A stretch of 64,000 nucleotides of DNA from Chamaecyparis obtusa (GCA_027943335.1 BSBK01002057.1:1-64000); one strand, 5' to 3'. Shown: positions 1 through 11,752, counted from the stretch's first letter. Translations and numbers: made by a program. The notes: generated by a model not told the origin, from the letters alone.

Positions 1-14
1 ATATTATATAATAT

Positions 15-51
<37 letters not shown>

Positions 52-94
52 GTGTGTGTGTGTGTATGTATGTATATATATGTATGTATGTATG

Positions 95-172
<78 letters not shown>

Positions 173-213
173 TGTATGTATGTATGTATGTATGTATGTA
201 TGTATGTATAGTG
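1..213. repeat. Compound microsatellite (TATATG/TG/TA/TATG)n
   Basis: Simple repeats run from the window edge: TATATG units, then TG, a TA block at about 100-140, then TATG units to about 209. The apparent open frames on both strands are only translations of the repeat. Confidence 0.97.
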
Positions 214-240
214 AAAAGGCACTTAGTATGTTCTATGTGA

Positions 241-2540
241 TGAACATAACCCTCATAAATTGTATTGCATATTAGTCCATAAATCATGTCACGTCTATTA
301 AACCACTTGTTATTTTTATATTTTTCATGAGGCTCAAGAACGATTCCAAGGAGATAGGGTAGTAGGGCATGTTATGACATTGATTTAAGATCCCATGTTC
401 CCAAGCCAAATAGTTTTATGGATTAAGCCTAACAATAGAAGGTTGAAATTCTAGTTGAGATGCAATGATGGCATTGGTACCTTCAAATTCAGAAAGAATT
501 TGAAGTGATTTTGAAACGATTCGACTACATGACACTCAAGTACACCCTCGCAAAAACTTTTCTAAGTGACCTAGTTTGAAACTGAAATAACTTGATATCT
601 AGTGATTGTCATGTAAAATAGCTTTAGAATCATATTCATTGCCTATGAGTAAGTATATTTTTTCAAGATATAACTTCACATGATCAGTTTTGATAAAATT
701 GGAAGCACCCTGTTGGAGGGCTCAGTAAGGGTCTGCATTTTGCATATTCTCGTATTCAACAAATTTGTTCACTTTGAGGATTCATTTCTTGCACCCAGTT
801 GATTGTCATAGTAAACAAATTGTTCCCATATATGCAAACATATCAATGAACCCTATATCCATTTTGATACCCCAGTGACTTCATTTTCTATATTTACCAA
901 GCCCAAATAAAATGTAATTTATTCTATTTTTAGTATGCACAGTGATAAATTCTCTAGGATGCCAACTTTGAATGTTAATATCTTGAAATCGGTTGACTGA
1001 CATGAAAAATGAGTTAGTTATTTGGGTTGTCTGCATGCAAATATTCTTCCATGTTCACTTGAAAAGTCTATGGGACTTGATTTGTTATTTTTAAAGGGTC
1101 AAATTCAATTGTAGTTTATTGTGTTTTTACATCGGCATTCCTAGGATTACAAAATGTTCATTTTTTAAAATTGAAATCTTGCATCCAAATTAGAATTGGG
1201 TAAAACCCCTTTGCACATGTACTCATCATACTTGAATAAATCTCCAAGCTGGTTGTGGATCTCAAGGTTAGATTTAGTATTTTTTCAGGATACATTGTTG
1301 GCAGGGTTTAGATGAATGTTGGCATGTACAATTGTAGAATGAATGAAATGGCCAACTTTTGATATTAAAATCTCACAACCTAATGTTGTTATGTAAATCT
1401 ATTTGGCAACCACGCTCCATGTCAAGAGTTAGTACGCCTTTCAACTTTTGTGGTCTGGGGTGGTCGTTTGATCAGTTTTTCTAGGTAGTTCCAAGGGTCA
1501 TTTAGCAAGTTTTGGTCACCCTACAAAAGTTATCATGAGTTGGTTTTACTTGGTGTTTTTCATTATGAGAATATTCAAAGTTTCATTTAGGCCAGTTTGA
1601 GGTGAAAATGATTTTAGTTTGAAATTTTTTTAGGTTAGGTCCACAAGGACCCGACACTCTTCATAGAGGTACAATGGTCGATTAACATGGTCTTAAGATA
1701 TTATTATTATGCCAACGGGCATATTCTACAGTCACAACAGGAATTGAAGTATGCATATACATAGAAAAAAAAGAAAAATTTTGCATGCTTGTCGGTTACA
1801 ATTAAAATGGAACAATCATACAATAATGAAATATGAAGTGTTTCATCTCTCATATGTAGTATGGATGCATCATGTATTTTAAAGGTTTGAAGCCATATGC
1901 TAATTTACAATTCCTCTTTGTTTCTTAATTGCAAAATATAAATTGTTCTTCTTATAAAGGTTTATTCTTGGTAGGCGTGAGATGTGCAGTTTAAATTTCA
2001 TTCTATGTGCAAAATGTATGAGAAGAAATTTCCATTTCATGCTTTTGGCGATATTATTGATGTGTCTACTAAAAGCTTTTATTTTAACTCAAGGTTTGTT
2101 AATATCACGAGATGGAAAATAGGGCAATTTAGGATAGGAGATGTTCATGTTTATGAAGGAGATAAGAGAATTGATGTTGTTTTATTGGATAAGCAATTTA
2201 TTCCTATATACTAAAAGAAGAGCATATGTCATAGGGGATATTCCACTATACAGAGGCTTTATTATTTTTTATTTTTGGAGCTTTATGTAGTAGAGAGCAA
2301 GGGTGAACAAGCCAGGGTATGGTTTTTTTTGTTGTTGTCATATCAATGGATTGACTGGGTTATGACAATCCTAACATTGGACATTTTATAAAATTTATGC
2401 ATATAATCAATTTCTATACATTTTTGTTCCTCCAGATTTAATGTATATCTTTAGTTTTATAATTTTACAGTTGTAGGAAGGCTTTTATCTATATAGTTTT
2501 TCTTCATTTTTTATTAACATCACTATCATGGTATTTATTT
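241..2540. other. Intergenic DNA, no gene recognised
   Basis: AT-rich DNA with stops in all frames. The longest open stretch is a 76-codon frame at 1984-2214 (+) with no recognisable domain. Phrases such as 'aacttt-ga-gttaatatcttg' and 'gtaaat/gtaaaat' recur loosely near 580, 970, 1165 and 1360, which hints at an old, diverged repeat with spacing of 200-400 bp. No LTR ends, tRNA or splice-supported exon could be found. Confidence 0.5.
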
Positions 2541-2970
2541 TTGATATTGGTATTAGGATTCAACTATGTAGTTTTTTTTAGTCAAACTCATTGACCTATG
2601 TTTCATGAGTAGTGGTTCACATGAACCCATCTCTCATGAGAATGAATGGAACACTTGCACTCATTGCATCTAGGTGATGCTCACAGAGGTGAGCTGAAGC
2701 TTTTGCAAATGAAGTTGCAAGCAGAGTGGGTTTAACCATGGAGGAAACTTCATAGTTAAGTGGGCTCGAGTTGGAGTAGTATTGGGATGGGTGACCTCCC
2801 AGGAAGTCTCGGTGCTTCACCTTTGCAAGCATCACCTAGATGCAATGAGTGCTAAGTGCTCCATTCATTCTCATGAGAAATGAGTTCATGTGAACCACTA
2901 CTCATGAAACACGGGCCAATGAGTTTGATTCAAAAAACTACAAAGTTGAATCCTGATAGCAATATCACAA
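2541..2970. mobile_element. Foldback element with a 5S rRNA-derived core
   Basis: Two arms of about 140 bp form a long imperfect inverted repeat. The left arm (about 2541-2682) contains 'tttcatgagtagtggttcac', and its reverse complement occurs in the right arm (about 2827-2970). Outer parts of the arms also pair ('ggattcaact' at 2557 with 'agttgaatcc' at 2944). The loop of about 144 bp holds a sequence clearly related to plant 5S rRNA. There are no LTRs and no coding frame. It could be a foldback or MITE-like element that captured 5S DNA, a rearranged 5S-derived SINE, or a derivative of a Cassandra-type TRIM, whose LTRs are known to carry 5S sequence. The arms are seen directly; the mobility is inferred. 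Confidence 0.75.
2687..2824 (+). pseudogene. 5S rRNA-derived sequence
   Basis: The part from 2741 to 2824 follows plant 5S rRNA closely, including 'agttaag', 'gagtagtattgggatgggt', 'gacctccc', 'ggaagtc' and the terminal 'cacc'. This covers the internal polymerase III control region (A box, intermediate element, C box). The 5' third (2687-2740) is much more diverged. Bases near 2687-2700 ('aggtgagctgaagc') can still pair with 'gcttcacctt' at 2814-2823, a stem resembling helix I of 5S rRNA. It is not a functional ribosomal gene as it stands, but pol III promoter function could survive. Confidence 0.85.
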
Positions 2971-4100
2971 TTTGACTTGCTATGGAAAATGTCTCCTACT
3001 TATCAATGGTATTTATTATCTCATGATTTTCAAATTGATATCTCTCAACGTATGTTACATAGTTTTTTCAAAATATAGGCATGCTAGTATTAAATCAATT
3101 TTTATTTAAATAATAATATTTTGTTGATGGAAATATTAATGAGACTTTGGATTTAAAACATTTACAAATAATGTGTCTAAGGGAAATAAATGAAAGCTTA
3201 TTTTATTTTATATCATTTTAAAAATGATTATAAGATTTTTTTAAAAGTGATTTATAAAGTAAAAGGGCAAGAAAAATGGAGGTGGGCCCGTGAAATCAAA
3301 TGAGGAAAAGATTTTGAAATTTAAGATACCCCTCCATATGGCCTCTTAGTGCATCACAAGGGTATTTGTAATGTTTCCAATCTAATAATTTTTTTTAATA
3401 AAATGCTATTAGGATGAGTAGTTGACAAATGTGAGGAATTCATTTTCTATTTTCAAACACAGACACATGTCATTCAAGTGTAAGCGTGAAAAAATATTTT
3501 AAAAATTGTTGCAATGGTGCCTCTTGAAATAAGATAATTAATAAATAATGCTCTCAGAGTTTACACTAAGACAAGGGTTCTAGGAGGGGCTTAAGTTATA
3601 TTTTAAAAGAGCTAGAGGTTCCATGAGAATTGTTTTTTTTGGGCTATAGGATTAATTGTAATCTCTTGTTGGAAAATAGGAACCCCTACCTTTTAGATGA
3701 ATTTGAGTAGGTGAGAATATGGCGAGGTTAGAAATTGCCCAACCAGTCACATGTCAAACTTATGTAATTAGATTTCTTACTAAAAACATTTTTTTATATT
3801 TCACTATAAAATTCATGGGACCCAGCTTCCTTTCATATTAAGAACTTAAACTTTTAAGCTGAAATGCAGTCATAACTCTATTTTAAGGAAGCCCCTCCAT
3901 AGAACTTCAGCCTAAGATGTAAATAGTGGGCAATGTCTAAATCTTAAACCTAAAACTCATATCTTACCAAGGAGACACTTTTTTTTTTTCTCAAACTTCT
4001 CTTATATATTTGACAGTTTTAGTTTACCGATTTATCCAATACCTAAATGGTGGGCCTAGTGTGAATATGTAATAGCCTATGATAATCAAATTTTAAGAAA
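2971..4100. other. Intergenic DNA, nothing recognised
   Basis: AT-rich sequence with stops in every frame. No repeat ends, RNA gene or conserved domain could be recognised. Confidence 0.5.
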
Positions 4101-4348
4101 TATTAAATGGTTTCATTTGCCAGGTGGCACTTAACCGCACCAGCGCAGGGCATAATCAAATTATTTAAAGCAGGTTGTGAAGTTGCGGTCGGTGTTTAGA
4201 TTTTTAATGAGATTTCAAAAGTTTTTTCATTTCCACGTGTCATCACAGTGCATCGTCACAAGCAAAAGGGAGATGTCGGGCGGAGGGTTGTATTTGCTGC
4301 GCTCAACATGAAATGCAACTGCAAAAGGCATTAAAATGAATTTTTAAT

Positions 4349-4597
4349 GTGCCTCCTCTGGAGTTAGGGTTTCCAAGGCGGCCAGCACATTTGAAGCGCC
4401 AATTTGATAAAATAATGGCAGCACAGGTCTGTAGATCAGGCTTTGCATGCATCAATCAAGATGGTTTCATGTGGAATGATTTTTGGTACAACAATACCGC
4501 TCTTTGTTTGCACGGAGAAATGCTGTGCATCACAGATCAGAGGAAATTTGGAGGGACTTACAGAAATGTATGCAAAAAGTATAAACAGGGCTTGTGA
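4349..4597 (+). CDS. Small unassigned ORF in a GC-richer segment
   Basis: An 82-codon frame, with an internal ATG at 4414 giving a 61-residue version beginning MAAQVCRSGF. It has six Cys and several Trp/Tyr but no family I recognise. The segment 4120-4400 is richer in G+C and CpG than its surroundings ('cgcaccagcgcaggg', 'gtcgggcggaggg'), as expected for the 5' end of a plant gene. A 'cacag|gtctgt' junction at 4423-4432 could be a splice donor, so the true product may not be this frame. No signal peptide is obvious. A chance ORF inside a decayed gene or non-coding RNA is equally possible. Confidence 0.25.
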   Translation: MPPLELGFPRRPAHLKRQFDKIMAAQVCRSGFACINQDGFMWNDFWYNNTALCLHGEMLCITDQRKFGGTYRNVCKKYKQGL

Positions 4598-5002
4598 ACT
4601 GTGGTCTCAATAAATTCTGCACTAAATAGATTTGTTGAAAAGGTCTCAATCTGAATGTTATCTCTCCAGTATAAAGTCGTTTGAACACTACGTTTGCCAA
4701 TATCCTTGTGTATATGTTAGCAGTGATTATTGTGGAGTCCGGACAACATTTCTAAATTGTCAGGCAACATGGGTTCAAGAACATGCTACTTCATGGAATT
4801 ACAGAGTACAGACAATGCGTATGATGGATTTAGCATGCGATCTTTCAAAACCTAAAAATGAATGAAGTGCTCAGGTACAATCAGAACACTTCCAAGTCTT
4901 GTTTGTGTGTTATTTTGGAAATCAGTGAGCCACAAACCTTATCATTAAGATGCCAGTTCGATATGCACCTGTTGTGAAAATGTGTTCTCGGTGACTATTG
5001 AT

Positions 5003-5062
5003 TGTATACGACTATGAGTTGTGTTTTTTCAGCATTATTAGTTCCTGCCATAGGCAGGTAAA
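5003..5062 (+). repeat. Dispersed motif with a small hairpin, copy 1
   Basis: The phrase 'gactatgagttgtgttttt' followed by cag(c/t)attat(t/a)agttcctg occurs here and again at about 24296-24350. Both copies contain a short stem-loop: CCTGCC-ata-GGCAGG here, and CCTGTC-tcg-GGCAGG there. The stem therefore survives sequence change if a G-U pair is allowed. Function unknown; it may be part of an old dispersed repeat. Confidence 0.5.
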
Positions 5063-5282
5063 CCTACTGCATTCATTCAGTTTGAAATGCAATTCATCTG
5101 ACCAATAGAATTTAGAATTTTTAATTTGTAAAGTGTATATATAGTTTGTGATTTATTTTGTATTTATAAAATTTATAAAAAGCTATTTTTTTCAATTTCA
5201 ATTGGTCATGAGGAAAAAGGCAAGGAGAAAAATCATTTTTTCAAACAGAAATTATCAAAAAATATTATTGCCCATACTATAA

Positions 5283-5400
5283 GCGAATGCCTTTTGGCAC
5301 AAATATCATTGAGAAAACAGGCTGGCAAATGCCTTTTAGGCCCGAATATCTTTGACAGAAAACGCTGGCAAATGCCTTTTGGCACGAATATCATTAATCC
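5283..5400. repeat. Tandem repeat, three copies of about 43 bp
   Basis: Three imperfect copies of a unit containing 'gcaaatgccttttggcacga' followed by 'atatcatt' begin near 5283, 5325 and 5368. Spacers read gagaaaacaggctg and gacagaaaacgctg. No protein or RNA identity is apparent. Confidence 0.8.
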
Positions 5401-7536
5401 TGCATTAATACATCTTGTTGGTAATGCATATCTGCTTCTGTGCATTTATCCTACCAAGGGCTGCTAAAAGTTTGCCTTCGCCATCTTTACACTGTTAATG
5501 AAAACGTCTGTTTTGTGAAACGCTAGTTTTAGATTTGTATCACTTCAACTACAATGTGTATAATCTGCGTTGAACAGTGGCAGTATATAATTTCTTTTGT
5601 TTGGCTTGAATTTGTTTATTTTTTCAAAATTATGCCCTAAATATTTTATGGGCCTTTAAATGATTAGATCTGTGTACTTTTTATCTCAAATAAACTGTGA
5701 TTTATGGGTGTATTTTTCCTTTGCAAAATTAAGGGTTGTAGAATCTTGAGAGGATGTTAGAAAGATCTATGTTGCATACAGACATTTGGAAATCTCAGCA
5801 ATAACAGACCGTCGCAGGAATTGAATTTAAGGAGACCTTCAGCTTCCGCAAGCCCAAATTTTCTGTGTTTTGGGCATGAGCTGCATTTTTTGTGGGCTTT
5901 TTTTCTGCATTCTTTTGTGGGTCTTTTTGTGCATCCGACTAAGTTTTCTGTGATTTTTTGGCATGTCTTTTGTAGTTTCCTGGCAATTAAGCGCAGTCTT
6001 CCTAACTCACGAGCTGCTTGTGGAGGGCATAAAATGACGAGTATGTGATCTATTGGTAAAACTCTTACTGACCTTGGCTTTTTTATGAAGTTTGACGATT
6101 TTTTTTGCCAGTGACCCATTGTTTAGTTCACAAATGTTAATAATTTTCAGCTTGCTAGAGGTTACAGCTTTCTGGAGCTCTAGGATGTAGAAACAAAAAT
6201 GATAAAATATCTCCATGGCATTAGTTCCTCTAATCTTCTCCAAATTGTAGTTTTCTTCTTTACATCTTAGATGCTTCACCGATGTATTAAAATTTTGACT
6301 CCCAAAACCCAAGACTGTCAAGAACTCAAAGCTTCAGTGAAGCTTTGGGGACCAAGGAAAAGAAGGTTGTTATAGAAAAAGATTTTTATATTTTCACTCT
6401 AAATATTTCGCTGTAAATATTTTATATTTATGGAAATGTCTTGGGAAATCTTGTCTTCCAAATTGCAGGTATTTTAGAGGGTTTTTAGGATGAGGAAACT
6501 AGTGTTGAAGGCCTATAATTTTTTTTTTCGGATTCAGAGCATCTTATCTAATATTAGATAATATACTTTTATGAGCTTTTTCTTGTGAAGGTAAAGCTTT
6601 AAACTTTATTGTTGTAGTCTAGAGGTATGTTGAATCTGTTATGTTGTTTCATGGTTGCAGTCCATTGTTTCCTATGCTGTCCCTTTATCTGTTTAAGTAT
6701 AGCTAACAAGGATGGTGTTTTCATGTTGCACTCTATAATAGAAAGTCCTAATATTGCAGGATTTTGTATTAGAAGTTGGTTCATTATCTGATTCACTTTA
6801 TTATAAGTTCCCTTGTGGCAGGGGGTATACTGTGGTGTTCATTTAAATTTAAATGTTTTTTCTATATTATCAATCGTCTTTATGGGGTATGCTTGCTCTT
6901 CTCTGAAGAAAAAATTGATGTTAAGGGGTTTCTTGTGTAAACTGAGAACAAGCCCATAGCGAGGAAAAATTGTGCTTGCATGTTGAGGATAAATCCCTAA
7001 ATCAATTATACCAATAAGCATTTCTTGGGCTGCTCTTTATTTTCATCCTCTACCTGGCCCCACTAGTGTTAGAACACCCAAAAACTTAGGAGTATGTGTT
7101 GTCAATCTATTAGCTGTCCAATTTTTTAGAATATGTTTTAAAACTTATCTGATTTATCTAAACTCTCTGCCTTAGACTTCTGTGCAAATATACTTTCGTT
7201 TGTTCATACAAAATATCAACATGTAATCTACTCTGCATTGTAGATGGTCTTTAGCTTATGCGACTTTGGTATAGATACATATTGTAATTTTCCTTATATT
7301 GGATGTAACCTCTTCATTGTAAACTATGAATGTATATTTTGTTGATGAAGAATCACATGTGCACATCCTTTCAAGCTACTTGTAGAGGTGAGAAAACAGA
7401 AAGATTTATAAGCATAAAAAATGTTTTGAACTTAGTATTTTTATTCTATTTCGAAAATGCTATAAATTCTTCACGAATTAGAACATGTGAACTATTGTTT
7501 ATTTTCCTTACTTTGCAGGCCCTTATTTGACAACTG

Positions 7537-7736
7537 AAGTAGGGACTTCCTTAAGAATTACACAAAGGTTATAAAGCTCTCTGAGGATGTTTTAGTTAGT
7601 GGTGATCCTCAAGTTAATTCTCTTGGAACAAATCAGAAAGTAAGTATGAATTTTTTTTCTCTGAGGATGTTTTAGTTAGTGGTGATCCTCAAGTTAATTC
7701 TCTTGGAACAAATCAGAAAGTAAGTATGAATTTTTT
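7537..7736 (+). pseudogene. Exon-like segment duplicated in tandem with its splice donor
   Basis: After a possible acceptor (gaagtag) a frame reads from about 7543 to 7640 with plausible protein composition, including LKNYTKVIKLSEDVLVSG, and ends at a good donor context (cagaaag|gtaagt-like, 'aaagtaagtatg'). An 80-bp unit, from ctctgaggatgttttagtta through the donor and the following T-run, is repeated exactly or nearly so at 7579-7658 and 7659-7736. A stop lies just upstream of the possible acceptor, in the same frame. I do not recognise the protein family. It could be an exon of a broken host gene. Both copies retain the GTAAGT donor. Confidence 0.45.
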
Positions 7737-8652
7737 GGAATGGTTCTTCCTGTACTACTATATTACTGAGCTTCCATTACTTCCAAGTCATTTTTCCAAT
7801 GATGTAAACAGCTGTCTTGATGAGTCCTTTAACCATTCTCTACACTTACCATTGCCACCTTGCTACAAACCTCTACAAACAAGACTTCTATTTTCTGACT
7901 TTGGCAGACACCTTCAACTTTAATCATTAATTGCTATGATTATAGGAGATCTAAAGGTCAATTTTTTTGCTCTATGTCACTATTAATGCCATAGGATAAT
8001 TAATTATTTCAAGCTACTGGCAGAGGCTGGCTGGAAAACTGTAACATAGGAGATGCTAAAGAATTTTGTAATCAATCTGGCTTGAAGGCAATAAACTACA
8101 TAGTGACTCTTATATAATTATTATTATTTTTATTTGTTTTAATATGTCCTGCTATTGCTTCCATTTTTATACAATGGGATTGTATTTGCCTAAGGTTGAT
8201 TGCATGTTGGATTATCAGTTTTTGAATTATAAGTTAATGATTTCTATTGTTGTACACTTTATTTATATTATTCAAGACTCTACACACTATAATACTTAAT
8301 ATCAACATGTCAATTCTAGGGCTTCTATATTTCTATAAAATAAATCAAATCTATTTTTTAATGTAACTTCCAACTTGCACAACTTGGACATTTTCACTCT
8401 ATTCATTTCACTCTCATGTGTCAGCCGTTCCCACCAAACCTTAGTAGCTTTTGTTCTAATAATTTAAAGGATCATTCAATTCACATGTTAGAGAAATAAT
8501 AGTCACGAGGAAATCTATCGTTTTGCTAATTTCCATATTTGCTTACTCAAGTTTCCTAGGCTAAAAATATTGTAATGTACAATTATTTTCTCTTTTTTAC
8601 TCTTGCAAGTTTTTTATTGTTTTCATTTTATCTTAGATCTAGAAGCATTATA

Positions 8653-8871
8653 CTATTGGCAGGAACTAGATGATTTGCGTCTCTTATGCTTTATCACAAA
8701 TGTATAACTTTGCAAATACTCAACCCATTTCATATGTCTCTGATTCAACTTATTCTGACTACCCAAGTATTGTAAAGCCTTGTGATCAATATACAACACA
8801 AATTCACTTGGTATCAAATAATGTCTCCATTTCTTTAGTGCTTGAAAAAATAGCATAGAATTCTTGATCAT
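8653..8871 (-). pseudogene. RNase H fragment of element A
   Basis: The 72-residue minus-strand frame contains motifs typical of Ty3/gypsy RNase H: HYLIPSEFVLYIDHKALQYL (the YTDH motif with Asp kept) and RHMKWVEYLQSYTFVIKHK. In family members the domain is followed by a spacer and a zinc-binding integrase. Here the reading ends in an unrelated tail at about 8653, marking the truncation. It overlaps slightly, in another frame, with the upstream RT-RNase H segment, so a frameshift lies near 8870. Confidence 0.9.
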
Positions 8872-9293
8872 ACATAAAATATTTTCCTTCTAGCATCACT
8901 TAACTTTTCACTAAAGAAAGCAATAGGTTTACCTTCTTGACTCAATACAGCTCCAATTGCACTTCCACTTGCATCACATTCTACTTGAAATACATTACTG
9001 AAATCAGGTAATAACAAAACAGGTAATTCAACAACCTTTTGCTTCAGAGTCTCAAAACTTTTGTCAGCTCCACGTGTCCACTTGAATTCTCTTTTGTCTC
9101 CTCTCGTAGTATCAGTCATAGCATTACAAATTGAACTAAAATTCCTTATGAACTTTTGGTTAAAAAATTGCCAAACCATGAAATGATCTACCTCACTAGC
9201 ATTCACAGGTGGAGGCCAATTCAGAATAGCTTCAACCTTTTTAGGATCCATCTTCAAACCATCAGCTGAAATAAAAAAATTCCAATTACACAA
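8868..9293 (-). pseudogene. RT thumb/RNase H connection of element A
   Basis: This 141-codon frame carries DGLKMDPKKVEAILNWPPP (end of RT), KSFETLKQKVVELPVLLLPD and FQVECDASGSAIGAVLSQEG (start of RNase H with its first catalytic Asp), then PIAFFSEKLSDARRKIF. This is the conserved order in Ty3/gypsy polyproteins. 'DHFMVWQFFNQKFIRNFSSI' stands where the usual FLGLANYYRRFI-type helix lies and is altered. The frame is a decayed piece of pol, not a separate gene. Confidence 0.93.
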
Positions 9294-9348
9294 TTTCTTC
9301 TTTCATGAATGAACACTTTTTTCAGATTTATCAACAACTTTTCCTCTT

Positions 9349-9842
9349 TCAATCTCTACAAAACTTGTCTACATACAACAAATGTTCTTCTCTGGTCTTA
9401 CTAAATATCAGAATATCATCAAGATATACAATCACAAATTTACCCAAGAATTTCTTCAAAACCTCATTCATCAACCTCATAAAAGTACTTGGTGCATTAG
9501 TTAAAACCAAAGGGCATAACCAACCACTCATAAAAACCTTCCTTTGTCTTGAAAAGAATATTCCATTCATCACCTTCTCTAATTTTGATCTAATGATACC
9601 CACTTTTCAAATCAATCTTGGTGAATTACTTTTCTCTAGTCAAACTGTCCATTATGTCATCCATTCTTGGTATAGGAAACCTATACTTCACTGTTATCTT
9701 ATTGATTGCTCTGGAATCAGCACACATTCTCCATTCTCCATTCTTCTTTGGTGCCAATATAGAAGGTATTGCACAAGGACTCAAACTTTTCTCTGATCAA
9801 ACCTTTCTCCAGCAACTCTTGAATCTGTCAGTTAATTCCTGA
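9349..9842 (-). pseudogene. Reverse transcriptase core of element A
   Basis: Minus-strand codons from about 9842 down to 9349 spell an RT finger-palm region. The [20 protein letters not shown] motif and [20 protein letters not shown] lie at 9640-9790, then [20 protein letters not shown] and the catalytic [14 protein letters not shown] at about 9400-9450. The YLDD box is intact. A frame change near 9605-9620 breaks the protein. An ORF seen on the plus strand here is only its shadow. Confidence 0.93.
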
Positions 9843-10254
9843 TTCTTGGTAGGTGCCAACCGATGAGGTGCCTTATTTAGGTAAACTAGCTCTAGGGATT
9901 AGATCCATACAATGATCAATGCTTCTTTTCGGTGGCAAACCATCAAGTCCATTATTAGAAATGATATCACTGTACTCAGTGAGTAACTTATCAATCTCCT
10001 CAAGGGACATTATCTTCTATTTTCTTACTCAGGTTATTAGGAATCACAACAAAACATACATTAGTCCTCTTCAAAAGAATTAACAAACTTTCTTCCTTCC
10101 ATCAAACAAACTTTCATAGATGTGAAAACATTGCTAATAGGTTCTTCCATCAATGGTAACAAGATTGTTTCTTTCCATCAGCCACAATAGTATACTTATG
10201 CAATCTCCCATCATATATAGCATGTCTATCATATTGCCAAGGTCTACCAAAAAA

Positions 10255-10480
10255 AATATGACAAACAATCCATAGGTACGATATCACATAACACTTTATC
10301 ATAGTACTTTCCAATCTTCAAATTCACATAACATTGTTCACTTACCAGGAGTGTATGCTCATCCTTGATCCATGAAATCTGATAGGGCTTCGGATGTACC
10401 AACCTTTTCAACTACAATTTTGTGACCATCTCTTCAGATTGCAGTTTCTCCGAGCTACCACTGTCAATGATTACCTTCCA
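10255..10480 (-). pseudogene. Aspartic protease of element A
   Basis: Reading the minus strand from about 10476, a retropepsin active site VIIDSGSSE is followed by hydrophobic and charged segments usual for gypsy proteases (KPYQISWIKDEH, CYVNLKIGKYYDKVLCDIVP) and then LFGRPW-like sequence disrupted by stops near 10250. It lies between the gag knuckle and RT, as expected. Cleavage of Gag-Pol would be its role in an active element. Several stop codons show it is inactive. Confidence 0.8.
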
Positions 10481-10639
10481 AACTTTGTCAGAAACTCTAC
10501 ATCTAGTCTTGAATGAGATTTTCCCTTACCGGGTCTTCCTTCTTTCTTTCATTCCACAGTGCTCTCCTTACCATCAAGTTATTTTCTTTCTCAGGTTCAT
10601 TCGGTGACTCTTCTTGCACCAAGGCATTTCTACTGCTAC

Positions 10640-11450
10640 TAGCCTTCTTACTAGCTTGTGTACACTCAAAAGATCTATGTCCTTCCTCTCCACAATTATA
10701 ACAAGCTCCTCGAAAACTTCCTCTGCCATAACCACCTCAGTAGTTACTGGCCTCTACATCTAGAACTTTCACCTTTCCACTCGGTCTTGCCTTTGCTCAG
10801 ATTTGTCTTTTCTGGTTCAAATCTACCATTTTCACCATTAGAGCTACCTCTTCCTCTAGGAAATCTACCACCTCAACCTCTTTGTCTTTGTTCATGTCTT
10901 TTGTTCAATTTCTCCTCGGCTTTCAAAGCAAATTGATAAGCCTCTTCAATGTTCTCCAACTTGACCATGCTAATCTTCTCTTGGATGGAAACCCTAAAAC
11001 CATTTAGGTATCTGCTGATTCTTTCCAAATCATCTTCATCATGGTCCAGATTTGATATCTAATCTATAGAATTCCTTGGTATACACCCTTTTACCGAGCT
11101 ATCTTTCTGTCTCAAGCTTTGCATTCACCAAACTAGGTTAATTTGATAATCACAGGGTAAGAACTTTCCTTTCAATTTATTGATCCATTTTACACAATAC
11201 CTTGATTTTATCTTTTCCTTTCCTCTTCCGTTCTAATTGTAGGTGTTGCCACCATAAGGATGCATGAATTTTCAACTTTGTGCTTGCAATCTTTACCTTC
11301 TTAACCTTAGGACTATTTTTATATTCAAAATATTTTTCCATCTCAGTGATCCAGTCCCCCCAAATTCATCAGAATCCATCTTTCCACTATACTCAGGGGC
11401 ATTGAAATGTGGTGTTGACTTTAGACTTGTCAAAGCCTTCAAAAATCTTT
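10640..11450 (-). pseudogene. Gag of element A with a CCHC zinc knuckle
   Basis: At 10661-10703 the minus strand encodes a CX2CX4HX4C knuckle (CYNCGEEGHRSFEC). Upstream (higher coordinates, about 10870-11100) lies a retrotransposon-gag-like stretch with YTKEFYRL, DLERISRYLNGFR and EEAYQFALKAEEKLNKRHEQ, then an Arg/Gly-rich linker. Stops and frame changes interrupt it at several points. Confidence 0.85.
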
Positions 11451-11752
11451 CTTCACCTTGATCCATAACGGGAGTAGGTTTTGCATTTGCCTATTCTTCT
11501 TCAATTTCATCATCACTACCATCTTCAAGATGTATGCCTCTTCTTTGGGTTGTCTCCATTGCTTCTAATCTAGCAGTAATCTATCTTAGCATATCTGCCA
11601 ATCTTGGATCTGCATCTTGCCTCCCACGAACAATCTTGACAACCCTCTACAATTGCAAGTTAGATCGCAATCTGCTACCCCACAACAATTCACTAGGGCT
11701 TCAAGAGGAACTTGCAAACCTAGATCCGCAAACCTAGATCAAGATCTCACCT

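Larger units (their letters stand above)
4100..8640 (+). other. Possible decayed host gene region
   Basis: The interval lies between clear transposons and has a promoter-like GC-richer part (4.1-4.4 kb), short coding-like pieces and an exon-like block at 7.56 kb. The short frames at 5.76-6.3 kb and 6.6-7.0 kb could not be tied to any family. It may be one intron-containing host gene or several unrelated remnants. No exon chain can be assembled from sequence alone. Confidence 0.25.

Noticed and set aside
2617..2835. A 72-codon ORF on the minus strand over the 5S foldback
   Set aside because: It is the translation of the 5S-derived core and inverted arms, with no protein resemblance.
9305..9842. 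Plus-strand ORFs of 163 and 74 codons
   Set aside because: They are shadows of the minus-strand reverse transcriptase of element A.
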